47,408 bases of DNA. It comes from Candidatus Ulvibacter alkanivorans (GTDB lineage: Bacteria > Bacteroidota > Bacteroidia > Flavobacteriales > Flavobacteriaceae). Each line of letters begins with the position of its first letter. The first letter of the stretch is position 1. Positions 1 to 8,500 of the stretch are shown one piece after another. The stretch is taken from the NCBI RefSeq assembly GCF_003333325.1, contig NZ_QOLC01000115.1, positions 1-47,408 on the forward strand, given 5' to 3'. The translations under genes and the position numbers were made by a program. Under the pieces are notes generated by a model. That model saw only the letters and a program-made list of their open reading frames with translations. It searched no databases and had not been told where the DNA came from.

Positions 1-43
1 ATTGTAACGGTCTTTTTTTATTTAATTAACGAATATTTATGTA

Positions 44-78
44 TTTTATCGATAAAAAGTTGTATTTAATCGATAAAA
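44..78 (+). promoter_or_regulatory. Tandem ATCGAT-centred palindromes, candidate operator of the S8 protease gene
   Basis: A perfect 14-bp palindrome TTTTATCGATAAAA lies at 44-57. A near-identical copy TTTAATCGATAAAA (one mismatched pair) lies at 65-78. The centres are 21 bp apart, close to two helical turns, and the longer unit GTATTTWATCGATAAAA is repeated directly. The second copy ends 4 bp before a TAnnTTTG box at 82-89, so the pair covers the expected -33 region and spacer. This geometry suits two dimers of one regulator binding on the same face of the DNA. Which regulator is unknown. Confidence 0.55.
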
Positions 79-81
79 TGC

Positions 82-89
82 TATTTTTG
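82..89 (+). promoter_or_regulatory. Bacteroidota -7 promoter box for the S8 protease gene
   Basis: TATTTTTG matches the Bacteroidota -7 consensus TAnnTTTG exactly. It lies 36 bp before the start codon at 126, which leaves a leader of about 30 nt. No clean -33 TTG is visible because that region is taken up by the two palindromes, which suggests a regulated rather than constitutive promoter. Confidence 0.5.
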
Positions 90-125
90 AAGATTAACTT
101 TTAGTTTTTACGCCCTCAACTTCAT

Positions 126-3100
126 ATGCTTATGAGAAATTATATACTCTGCCTATTGGTGCTGTCATGTTTTTCTATGACTGCGCAGCAACTTCAGAAA
201 GTTCGTAACCTTCCGCAGCAACGAACCGATACGACTAAATATGCTACTGCCATCAATGCGATCATCGCGAGTTATGATCAAAATAAGCTGTCACAGCAGT
301 TTCAAGAAGCTTCAGAAAAAGAACTTTTAAATAAAGAAATAGCAAGATCCTATGCTTTATTGCATAACATTCCATTAAAAAAGTACAATGAGGACGGCTC
401 GTTTTCCGAATTACAAAAAATTACTACCAATGGGATACCCATCTATTATGAAGTTCACAATGTGGATGCTGCAATTTCTACACGTGCCAACTATCTAAAT
501 ACAGGTGGTGGTTTAGGCCTTACCGTAGATGGAGACGATATGACAGCTCACGTATGGGATGGAGGACCCACACGGCCAACACATCAAGAGTTTGATGGTG
601 CCGGAGGGAACAATCGTGTGGCTATCAACGATGGTGTCTTTGGGCTAAATGGCAACAGTTTTCACGCACAGCACGTTACGGGGACCATCGTGGCATCCGG
701 GTTTATAGGTGCAGCCAAGGGAATGGCCTGGCAAGGTAATGCCCTAACACACGATTGGAACAATGACCTGTCGGAGGCCACTAATGAAGCCTCGAATGGA
801 ATGCTATTGTCTAATCACTCGTACGGATATCAAGCTCCTAGCATCCCTAATAGTTGGTTCGGTCAATACGGAAGTGATGCAAGGGACTGGGACGCCTTAA
901 TGTATAGCGCCCCGTACTACCTGCAAATAAAGTCGGCCGGTAACGACGGTAACGATAACACTTCCAACGCTTCACCATTAGACGGGCAGAGTGGGTACGA
1001 TAAATTAAATGGAGATGCGTGTGCTAAGAATAATTTAGTGATTGCGAATGCTCAAGATGCTAGTATCAATCCGGATGGTAGCTTGAATTCGGTTACTAAG
1101 AACTCGAGTAGTAGCGAAGGTCCAACTGATGATTACAGAATTAAACCCGACATTGCAGGAAATGGGACGGGACTGTATTCTACATACGATAATTCAGATA
1201 GTGCTTATAATTCTATTTCAGGAACATCTATGGCTGCGCCTAATGTTACAGGTACGCTATTGTTGCTACAAGAGCATTATAACAATGTGAATAGTGTATT
1301 TATGAAAGCAGCCACTTTAAAAGGACTTGCTTTACACACAGCAGATGATGCCGGTACTTCCGGTCCAGATGCTCATTTTGGATGGGGCCTATTAAATGCA
1401 AAGAAAGCAGCGGAAGCTATCACAGATGCAGCTGCTAATTCGGCAATCATTTCAGAATTAACCTTAAATCAAGGACAAACCTACCAGATCACAATCCAAT
1501 CAGACGGGGTAAGTCCGTTGTTGGCATCCATCTCATGGACCGATCCGGCTGGGACCGTAAACAATGGCACCAACAGTAACACACCCGCATTGGTCAACGA
1601 TTTGGACGTCCGATTAAACAATGGGACAACATATACTCCTTGGCGCCTTACCGGAGTGACCACAAATGGAACCGGTGATAATGACGTGGACCCGTACGAG
1701 CGAATTGATATTACAAGTGGAGCGACCGGACAATATGTATTAACGGTTACTCATAAGGGATCCCTTTCAGGAGGGTCACAAGATTTCTCTTTGATCGTTA
1801 CAGGCGGTGTGATCGCTGCGGCAACTCCTGAAATTTCCTTCGGAACCACTACGGCACAAACTACAGAAGGAAGCGATTGTAGCTACACCGATATTAACAT
1901 ACCTGTGAATATTGGTCAGGCTCCTTCGGCTAATGCCGATGTTAATTTTACGGTAGCCGGTGGCACAGCTTTAGATGGGATTGATGCAGAACTTTTAACC
2001 CCTCAACTTACTTTTCCGACGGGATCGGTGGCACCCCAAAACATTATAATTCGAGTGTATGAGGATGGTTTTATCGAGAGTGACGAGACCTTTGTTGTAG
2101 ATTTTACAGTAAATGCAAATGGCGGTGATGCCACCGCAAATACCAATGCGGACTCAGTTACAGTGACAATTACCGACGATGATAGCGCTCCTCCGGTCTC
2201 CGATACCTATACGTTGTCTTCATACGATATGGAGGACACAACAGGTTGGCAAGGAATTGATGCCGATGGTGACGGTAATGCTTGGATATTGGTTTCAGGC
2301 TTGTCATATACAGGAATAGAGGGGACGTTTTTCGCTTCGGAAACCGATCTAACCATATTAACGCCTACCGCCAACCCACCTAATGCAAATCCGAATAATT
2401 ACGTAATTAGTCCGATACAATCCATCCCTGCGTCTACTACCAATGTTTCATTTAGCTTTGGGATTGGAGGCTATCAAAACTCGGAGTACTATGCTGCCTA
2501 TTGGACCACAGATATCAGCAATGAAGCTGCAATAACAAGTGGTATTTTATTATCACAAGGAAACACCCCAAATGGAGCCGGTGCTATTATTACGGTAAAT
2601 GAGTCTTCTATTGCCGGACAAGATGGCTATTTTGTGGTAAGGCATCACAATTCCGATAGCAACAATGGCTTGTTATTGTTCGATACGTTAACAATCGATC
2701 TTACCGTCGATACTTCTGTACAAACGGCGACTAATATTGCTACAAGTGATGAAACCAACCTGCCTACTTCAGGAAGTATGTTTATGACCGATAGTTCCAG
2801 TGGAGCACTAATGGCGGAGATTGACAACAACACTATTCACGACTATGGTTGTGTCGAAGTCTATGTTTCACGTGCCGGCACGGGAGCCCAAGCCTATAAT
2901 GGCAGCACTTCACCTAATCTTGTCATGGATAAGGTCTTTACAGTAAACAGAGACAATCTTGCTACTACCGGTGATGTTACAATTACATTTTATTTCACTG
3001 AAGCTGAAGTTTCAGGATGGGAGACGGCCACCTCACTTAATCGAACTGCGTTAGTTGCCGCAAGGGAAGATGGCGGGTTTTTAGCTGAAACATCCAATCT

Positions 3101-4895
3101 AACGATTGGCTCCTTTGGGGCGCATGTAACTTTGACCGCTACCTTCACCGAATTAAGCGATACCTTTTACTTTGGCCCGTCATCTGCATTTATTGCATGT
3201 CCCGGCGTGGCCAAGATATGGAATGGTGTAAGTTGGTTGCCACCCGGAGATCCAACTTCGCTAGATGCAGTCACGATAGATGGCGATCTTACGTTAGCTG
3301 CAAATGATCTTGAAGCTTGTACGCTAAGCATCAATGCCGGGAATACCGTAACCGTTACGGCCGATCAATATCTACGTGTAAATGGAGATATAACGGTAGA
3401 CGGAAGCCTAATAGTAGAGCATCAAGGGAGTGTTGTACAAGTTGACCCTTCGGCAACTGTAACCAAAAATGCAGGAGGGGTGATAAATGTTGAAGTAACG
3501 ACTCCGGTGTTAAGCCCAAGAGATTTTATGTTAATGGGAACGCCAATGTCTGCCGAAACTAGAGAAGGTGTTTATACCGATGCATTCTTGGTATTAGATT
3601 TTACTCCTCAAAACTTTATTCCACATCCGTTGGTGCCTGCAGGAGGTACGAATTTTGCCGATGATGACGGAGATTTCTACAATGAATATTCAGGAGGACT
3701 AACCGTGGGGGAAGGTTATTTGGTTCGTCCGCAAACCGGATATTCGCATCCAACTACCGAGTCATTCAATATGACCTATACCTTAGGCACCTTAAATAAT
3801 GGGAACATATCGCATCCAGCGATCTTTAATAATATAACCGACAACCCTGACGGAACTCCGAATATTTTTGGAAACCCATATCCGTCGGCCATATCTGCTA
3901 ACGACTTTATCAATGGAAACCCACTAATAAACGAAGTGTATTTCTGGGAGCATCTAACGCCACCAAGTAGTTCCTTTCCGGGTGCAAATCCTACTATGAA
4001 TTTTAGCATGGACGATCTTTCTATGTATAATTTATCGGGAGGAACATCGGCAGCTAATGATCCTGGAACTAGTACAGAGCCAAATGGTGTCATTTCAACT
4101 GCTCAAGGCTTTGCTGTCAAGGTGTTCTCTGGAGGCAATGTAAATTTCACAAATAGCATGCGCCTAACTACCGGAAATACAACCTTACGACAAAGCGCTA
4201 ATAATGACTTGATCGATAAGATCTGGCTCAAGTTGGCAAATACTACCTACGAATTAGGTAGTAATACGCTCATCGCATTTAACCCATTGGCAACACCGGA
4301 TATTGATTCTGGATATGACAGTGAACGAATCTCTACCAATATTGGTCTATACTCGTTGCTAGAAGTTGGTGAAAACGAATTAGGCATACAAACTCGTGAG
4401 CAATTTGAAGACGGTATGAAAATACGACTTGGCTTTTCTACTCAAATCGCTGCGGAAGAACAGTACACTATTTCGTTGTCCGATTTGGAAGGAATTGCCA
4501 TAAGTGAAGCAACTGTATATCTTATCGATACCTACGAAAATGTGATCACTAATTTGACTATGGAACCTTATAGCTTCCGAAGCAATAAAGGCGTATTTAA
4601 TAATCGATTTGTACTTCAGTTTAAAAGTGATGACATTTTAAATAATCAGGAAGCAGCCTTGGAAATGATCTCTGTATTTCCAAATCCGACAAAAGATCGG
4701 GTGCATGTGGTGTCACCTCAAATTCAAATTGATCGAATTGAAGTATTGGACATGCAGGGTAGAACAATTCAGCAGTTAGATACTTCCAATCAATCAACGC
4801 ATGAATTAGACCTTTCAGCATTGCGATCTGCAATTTATTTCGTTACTATTTCTACCAAAGAAGGAAGTGTAACGAAGAAGCTTATTAAAGAGTAA
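126..4895 (+). CDS. Secreted S8 (subtilisin-like) serine peptidase with T9SS C-terminal sorting domain
   Basis: This is a large multidomain secreted protease of 1589 residues. A signal peptide ends near residue 20 (Thr-Ala-Gln). The S8 domain spans about 115-440 with Asp145 (VWDGG), His183 (HAQHVTG), oxyanion Asn273 (SAGNDG) and Ser368 (SGTSMAAP), so the catalytic set is complete. A beta-sandwich follows (about 440-560), then a Calx-beta-like domain (about 566-690, ending ITDDD) and a cleaved-adhesin/choice-of-anchor-J-like domain (about 695-860). Further repetitive beta-rich segments precede a type A T9SS sorting domain (about 1515-1589; FPNPTKDRV, ending KKLIKE). It is therefore expected to cross the outer membrane by the Por system and be released or anchored at the surface. 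A second ATG two codons downstream (132) is an equally possible start. It is transcribed alone, with a strong terminator behind it. The substrate is unknown. Confidence 0.93.
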   Translation: MLMRNYILCLLVLSCFSMTAQQLQKVRNLPQQRTDTTKYATAINAIIASYDQNKLSQQFQEASEKELLNKEIARSYALLHNIPLKKYNEDGSFSELQKITTNGIPIYYEVHNVDAAISTRANYLNTGGGLGLTVDGDDMTAHVWDGGPTRPTHQEFDGAGGNNRVAINDGVFGLNGNSFHAQHVTGTIVASGFIGAAKGMAWQGNALTHDWNNDLSEATNEASNGMLLSNHSYGYQAPSIPNSWFGQYGSDARDWDALMYSAPYYLQIKSAGNDGNDNTSNASPLDGQSGYDKLNGDACAKNNLVIANAQDASINPDGSLNSVTKNSSSSEGPTDDYRIKPDIAGNGTGLYSTYDNSDSAYNSISGTSMAAPNVTGTLLLLQEHYNNVNSVFMKAATLKGLALHTADDAGTSGPDAHFGWGLLNAKKAAEAITDAAANSAIISELTLNQGQTYQITIQSDGVSPLLASISWTDPAGTVNNGTNSNTPALVNDLDVRLNNGTTYTPWRLTGVTTNGTGDNDVDPYERIDITSGATGQYVLTVTHKGSLSGGSQDFSLIVTGGVIAAATPEISFGTTTAQTTEGSDCSYTDINIPVNIGQAPSANADVNFTVAGGTALDGIDAELLTPQLTFPTGSVAPQNIIIRVYEDGFIESDETFVVDFTVNANGGDATANTNADSVTVTITDDDSAPPVSDTYTLSSYDMEDTTGWQGIDADGDGNAWILVSGLSYTGIEGTFFASETDLTILTPTANPPNANPNNYVISPIQSIPASTTNVSFSFGIGGYQNSEYYAAYWTTDISNEAAITSGILLSQGNTPNGAGAIITVNESSIAGQDGYFVVRHHNSDSNNGLLLFDTLTIDLTVDTSVQTATNIATSDETNLPTSGSMFMTDSSSGALMAEIDNNTIHDYGCVEVYVSRAGTGAQAYNGSTSPNLVMDKVFTVNRDNLATTGDVTITFYFTEAEVSGWETATSLNRTALVAAREDGGFLAETSNLTIGSFGAHVTLTATFTELSDTFYFGPSSAFIACPGVAKIWNGVSWLPPGDPTSLDAVTIDGDLTLAANDLEACTLSINAGNTVTVTADQYLRVNGDITVDGSLIVEHQGSVVQVDPSATVTKNAGGVINVEVTTPVLSPRDFMLMGTPMSAETREGVYTDAFLVLDFTPQNFIPHPLVPAGGTNFADDDGDFYNEYSGGLTVGEGYLVRPQTGYSHPTTESFNMTYTLGTLNNGNISHPAIFNNITDNPDGTPNIFGNPYPSAISANDFINGNPLINEVYFWEHLTPPSSSFPGANPTMNFSMDDLSMYNLSGGTSAANDPGTSTEPNGVISTAQGFAVKVFSGGNVNFTNSMRLTTGNTTLRQSANNDLIDKIWLKLANTTYELGSNTLIAFNPLATPDIDSGYDSERISTNIGLYSLLEVGENELGIQTREQFEDGMKIRLGFSTQIAAEEQYTISLSDLEGIAISEATVYLIDTYENVITNLTMEPYSFRSNKGVFNNRFVLQFKSDDILNNQEAALEMISVFPNPTKDRVHVVSPQIQIDRIEVLDMQGRTIQQLDTSNQSTHELDLSALRSAIYFVTISTKEGSVTKKLIKE

Positions 4896-4921
4896 ACACT
4901 AACGTATAATTCTCTAATTTC

Positions 4922-4948
4922 GCCCTCAAGCAGTTGAGGGCTTTTTTT
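4922..4948 (+). terminator. Rho-independent terminator after the S8 protease gene
   Basis: GCCCTCAA (4922-4929) pairs perfectly with TTGAGGGC (4934-4941) around a 4-nt loop and is followed directly by seven T residues. It starts 27 bp after the protease stop codon. Confidence 0.9.
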
Positions 4949-5023
4949 GCTATATTTCTTAAAAACACTTTCTCGTGTTTGAATATACATGGGGTTCGAT
5001 TGAAGCGAGTGGCTAAAAATGAT

Positions 5024-5031
5024 TAATTTTG
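5024..5031 (+). promoter_or_regulatory. -7 promoter box for the Nqr-associated gene and apbE
   Basis: TAATTTTG matches TAnnTTTG exactly and lies 31 bp before the start codon at 5063. A convincing -33 TTG is not evident. Confidence 0.4.
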
Positions 5032-5062
5032 CCGATGAAAACGCTACAGTAATTTTATAACT

Positions 5063-5425
5063 ATGGCAGTAAAGCTTACACAACAGGAACTCCATAATCT
5101 TGCGATGAATATTGTTGGCAAGGATCTGGAAGAAAATGGATTCGAATTTTTAGGGGTTAACTCAAAATTAAAACGCGACCCGCAATTCGTAGCACTTAAA
5201 GATAAAGATCTGCATTTTGTAATTGTAAGGGCTATCTCGTATCCCGATGATGCGAATACCTACGATGCAGAATTTATGCAAAAGATCAAAAAGCACGCCG
5301 ATTCGTTTGAAGCCAAAACCTATTATGCAGGTGTTGGATTAGGTCACGGCACCGATTACGCTTTGCCCGTAATTAAGGACGAAGCCTATACCATGGTGTA
5401 TAACGGACTGCAACAAATAGAATAG
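5063..5425 (+). CDS. Small conserved flavobacterial protein associated with Na+-translocating NADH:quinone reductase
   Basis: This soluble protein of 120 residues has no signal peptide or membrane segment. I recognise the N-terminal pattern (ELHNLAMNIVGK), the GFEFLGVNSK segment and the C-terminal GVGLGHG segment as the small flavobacterial protein that databases often label Na(+)-translocating NADH-quinone reductase subunit F. That label comes from its usual position directly after nqrF. It has neither the 2Fe-2S nor the FAD/NAD domains of real NqrF, so the label should not be taken as an enzyme activity. It lies 1 bp before apbE, whose product flavinylates NqrB and NqrC, which supports a role linked to Nqr assembly. 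In this window no nqr genes precede it. Its actual function is unknown. Confidence 0.75.
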   Translation: MAVKLTQQELHNLAMNIVGKDLEENGFEFLGVNSKLKRDPQFVALKDKDLHFVIVRAISYPDDANTYDAEFMQKIKKHADSFEAKTYYAGVGLGHGTDYALPVIKDEAYTMVYNGLQQIE

Positions 5426-5426
5426 T

Positions 5427-6437
5427 ATGACACGTGTTTTTTATTTTCTAATCTTCTTAATGGTAAGTGTCGCTTGCGTCGAAAAAACGCCACAGCCTAA
5501 GGTGCAACAAGGCAATGCGTTTGGAACGACCTACACCATTCAGTTTTATTCGGAAAGGAATGTTGATATGTCAAGAGGGGTCGATTCGGTGATTAACCAA
5601 ATCAACCAATCGGTGAGCACTTATATGCCAACCAGCGATATTTCTAAGATCAACAAAGGCGACTCCACTATTGTAGTCGATGATATCTTTAAGGAGGTGT
5701 ATGTTATTTCTGAAAAGGTATATAAGGAGTCCAGTGGATACTTCGACCCGACTATCGGAGTGCTTCGGAATGCATACGGATTTGGTGATGTAAAGCCATT
5801 AGAACGAATCGATAGCCCAGTATTAGATTCTTTAATGCGTTATGTTGGATTTCAGAAGGTGTCAATCACTTCCGAAGGAACCGTTAAAAAAGAACATCCC
5901 GAGATCTATTTCGATTTTAATGCTGTGGCCAAAGGATATGGAATTGATAGAATAGGTGCCTATCTCGAAGCTGAAGGTATCGAGAACTTCCTAATAGAAC
6001 TAGGGGGAGAGTTATTAGCAAAAGGACAAAATATTGCCAAGAACAAGCCTTGGGTGGTAGGAATTGAAGCAGTTGATTCTGCATTGGATAATCGAAATTA
6101 TGAAGCGACCGTGCCGTTGGTAGATCGAGCTATGGCATCTTCCGGGAACTACCGAAAATTTAGGATCGACTCCATCACCGGAAAACGATTTGTACATACC
6201 ATAAATCCGTTAACAGGCTCTGCCGAAAAAAGTGATGTGACGAGTGCGACCATTCTTGCTCCAACCTGTGCATTAGCCGATGCATATGCCACCGCTTGCA
6301 TGGCCTTGGGGTTAGAAAAATCAAAAGTATTATTGGCGTCGCTCCCCAATGTAGAAGCCTACCTTACCTATCAAGATGGTGAGCAATCAAGGGTGTATCA
6401 AACACCGGGAATGGCTGCGATCATGAAAACCAATTAA
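5427..6437 (+). CDS. apbE: FAD:protein FMN transferase (ApbE), lipoprotein
   Basis: ApbE transfers FMN from FAD to a threonine of target proteins such as NqrB and NqrC. This copy has 336 residues, the usual length. It begins with a short hydrophobic segment and a lipobox-like SVAC (Cys17), so it should be a periplasm-facing lipoprotein. Family hallmarks are visible: GNAFGTTYTIQF near the N-terminus, the ISKIN segment, the YFDFNAVAKGYGIDR flavin-binding region, the IELGGELLAKG segment and HTINPLTG plus DVTSATILAPTCALADAYATA at the C-terminus. It is co-transcribed with the small Nqr-associated gene 1 bp upstream. It converges on the next minus-strand gene with a 2-bp gap. Confidence 0.93.
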   Translation: MTRVFYFLIFLMVSVACVEKTPQPKVQQGNAFGTTYTIQFYSERNVDMSRGVDSVINQINQSVSTYMPTSDISKINKGDSTIVVDDIFKEVYVISEKVYKESSGYFDPTIGVLRNAYGFGDVKPLERIDSPVLDSLMRYVGFQKVSITSEGTVKKEHPEIYFDFNAVAKGYGIDRIGAYLEAEGIENFLIELGGELLAKGQNIAKNKPWVVGIEAVDSALDNRNYEATVPLVDRAMASSGNYRKFRIDSITGKRFVHTINPLTGSAEKSDVTSATILAPTCALADAYATACMALGLEKSKVLLASLPNVEAYLTYQDGEQSRVYQTPGMAAIMKTN

Positions 6438-6439
6438 GA

Positions 6440-7216
6440 TCATTTCTGTATTGGTTTTTTACAAACAGGCAAAAGCTCACCTTTTGCCAGACGATAGGTA
6501 TTGATCTCTTCTTCGGAAAGGGTTGCGGTATAGTCTACGGCATTTACTTCAAATCCAACCGATCTTAGCTTGTCAAAGTAGTCCATTCCATACACACGTA
6601 CATGGTCGTATTGTCCAAAGATGGCTGCCCGTTCTTTGGGATCGGTAATGCTATCGTCCTCGAATGTATGTTCTCTATCGGCCGCGTACGGCACTTGTAA
6701 TATTGCCGTTCCTCCGGGTGCCAATACCCTGTAGAGTTCCTTCATCGCTTTGGTGTCGTCTGGGATATGCTCTAACACATGGTTGCAAAAGATAAAATCG
6801 TAGCTATTATCTGAAAAGGGGAGCGCGCAAATATCGGCTTTTACTTCTGCCAAAGGAGAGTTTAGATCGGTGGTGGTATATTTTATATGCTTCAGTTTTT
6901 TAAATCGATAGTAGAAGGCTTGTTCGGGTGCAAAGTGAAGTACCTTGTGTTCTTCTGAAAAAAAATTGGTTTCATTCTTCAGAAATAACCATAACAATCG
7001 ATGTCGTTCTAACGATAAGGTGCTTGGCGATAATACGTTTTCCCGCACTTTTTCGTAGCCGTAGGGTAAAAATTTTCTAAAGGATCTTCCGTCTATAGGA
7101 TCGGTATAAGTTTCACCACGCAAAAAGAAAGCTACCAAAGGGCGTACTAAAAAACTAAGTCGGATAAGAATGGTCCTTGGAAATAGATTCAGAAAGAATT
7201 TAAAGAATTTTTGCAT
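6440..7216 (-). CDS. Class I SAM-dependent methyltransferase
   Basis: The 258-residue protein has a degenerate motif I region (VLHFAPEQAFYYRF), an acidic post-I segment (TTTDLNSPLAEVKADI), a motif IV-like stretch (DFIFCNHVLEHI) and a post-motif region (LYRVLAPGGTAILQVP). This is a Methyltransf_11-type fold. The first 35 residues are hydrophobic and basic (FLNLFPRTILIRLSFLVRP) and may sit against the membrane. The substrate cannot be inferred. The gene lies 11 bp downstream of map on the same strand and probably forms an operon with it. Confidence 0.8.
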   Translation of the reverse strand: MQKFFKFFLNLFPRTILIRLSFLVRPLVAFFLRGETYTDPIDGRSFRKFLPYGYEKVRENVLSPSTLSLERHRLLWLFLKNETNFFSEEHKVLHFAPEQAFYYRFKKLKHIKYTTTDLNSPLAEVKADICALPFSDNSYDFIFCNHVLEHIPDDTKAMKELYRVLAPGGTAILQVPYAADREHTFEDDSITDPKERAAIFGQYDHVRVYGMDYFDKLRSVGFEVNAVDYTATLSEEEINTYRLAKGELLPVCKKPIQK

Positions 7217-7227
7217 GATGCCTTGTT

Positions 7228-8046
7228 TTAAAGCACCAACGCTTTTTCACGAAATTCATTTTCTTCATCACTTTCAATACCCAGCGCTTCATATACATAA
7301 GCGAAGGTTGAAAGTAATTCGGGCTTTCCGTTTATTAATGCAACATTGTGTTCAAAATGTGCCGAAGGTTTTTTGTCTTGGGTGACTATGGTCCAGCCAT
7401 CGTTCAACTGACTGATTCGTCGAGTACCCATATTGATCATGGGTTCGATCGCAACCGTCATTCCTTCCACAAATTTTTTGCCTCTGCCACGACGGCCATA
7501 ATTGGGCATCTCGGGATCTTCGTGCATTTTTCTACCTAGACCGTGTCCTACCAATTCACGGACCACTCCGTAGCCATGTGCCTCACAATATTTTTGAATG
7601 GCAAAACCAACATCTCCAACGCGATTATTGGCTTTAAATTCACGAATTCCAACATAGAGAGATTCTTTGGTCACTTGCAGCAACTTCTTGGTTTCTGCCG
7701 CCACTTCACCAACTTCGAACGTATAGGCATGGTCTCCATAAAATCCATGTTTTATCGCACCACAATCGATCGCAACAATATCGCCTTCTTCCAATGGTTT
7801 GTCGGTAGGTAATCCGTGGACAACTGCTTCATTTACGCTGGTGAGTAAGGTAGAAGGGCAATCGTATAAGCCTAAGAAACCCGGTATCGCATCTTGATCT
7901 CGTATATAGGCCTCGGCCATATCGTTGAGTTGTTGAGTGGTAACACCCGGCTTAACTTTGGTCGCCAGCATCCCTAAGGTTTTAGAAACCACTAAAGCGG
8001 CTTCTCTCATCAATTCAATTTCTTCTCTAGTTTTAGGTATGATCAT
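7228..8046 (-). CDS. map: Type I methionyl aminopeptidase
   Basis: This cytoplasmic metalloprotease removes the initiator methionine from nascent proteins. At 272 residues it is the expected length for the type I form without an N-terminal zinc extension. The metal and catalytic residues are in place: His77 (AVVHGLP), Asp94 and Asp105 (AIDCGA, YGDHAY), His168 (VGHGLG), Glu201 (IEPM) and Glu232 (FEHNVAL). The upstream HAD gene ends 9 bp before its start, and the methyltransferase follows 11 bp after its stop, so the three probably share a transcript. Confidence 0.96.
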   Translation of the reverse strand: MIIPKTREEIELMREAALVVSKTLGMLATKVKPGVTTQQLNDMAEAYIRDQDAIPGFLGLYDCPSTLLTSVNEAVVHGLPTDKPLEEGDIVAIDCGAIKHGFYGDHAYTFEVGEVAAETKKLLQVTKESLYVGIREFKANNRVGDVGFAIQKYCEAHGYGVVRELVGHGLGRKMHEDPEMPNYGRRGRGKKFVEGMTVAIEPMINMGTRRISQLNDGWTIVTQDKKPSAHFEHNVALINGKPELLSTFAYVYEALGIESDEENEFREKALVL

Positions 8047-8055
8047 GATGCATAA

Positions 8056-8457
8056 TTAAAATGAAAACCAACCTTTTTTCTTTTTAGGTTGTGGGGTAGT
8101 GGGAGTACGCTCTCCGGTTAACAGTTGGTATATTTCTCCCCAACCCATGAGCCCGCCAATATTGCGGTCGTCTATAAAATAATCGGCATTTATTTTTCGA
8201 CTATGACTAGGATCAAATTCTTCTTCGGGAAAACTCTTGTTAACAGCATAGAACACCACACCGTTATCTTTACAAAATTGTACGGCCTCATCTAAAGCTC
8301 TACCTTTTCTATACGTCCAAAGGATCAATCGATGTCCCTGCGACTGCAATTTTTTCATGGTATCGAAGGCAAATATGATCGGTTTCCCAATTTTGGGATA
8401 TTCGTCTTCTACGATGGTACCGTCGAAATCGATCGCAATGTTATAGGTTTCAGTCAT
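8056..8457 (-). CDS. HAD-superfamily phosphohydrolase, BT0820 type
   Basis: This small HAD-like hydrolase of 133 residues carries the DxD motif IDFDGT (Asp10, Asp12), a Thr in ILWTYRKGR, and the acidic motif ADYFIDDRN. A basic tail (QPKKKKGWF) ends the protein. It resembles the BT0820-type group of Bacteroidota HAD proteins of unknown substrate. I chose the ATG at 8457. A longer reading from a TTG at 8469 is possible, but that TTG is the last part of an exact TAnnTTTG promoter box (8467-8474) and so should lie upstream of the transcription start. Confidence 0.8.
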   Translation of the reverse strand: MTETYNIAIDFDGTIVEDEYPKIGKPIIFAFDTMKKLQSQGHRLILWTYRKGRALDEAVQFCKDNGVVFYAVNKSFPEEEFDPSHSRKINADYFIDDRNIGGLMGWGEIYQLLTGERTPTTPQPKKKKGWFSF

Positions 8458-8466
8458 AATAGTGGG

Positions 8467-8474
8467 CAAAATTA
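8467..8474 (-). promoter_or_regulatory. -7 promoter box before the HAD/map/methyltransferase genes
   Basis: On the minus strand the sequence is TAATTTTG, an exact TAnnTTTG match. It ends 9 nt before the ATG at 8457, which implies a very short leader. This decides the start codon of the HAD gene. Confidence 0.55.
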
Positions 8475-8500
8475 CAAAGAAAACTCTCGATTGGAAAGTT

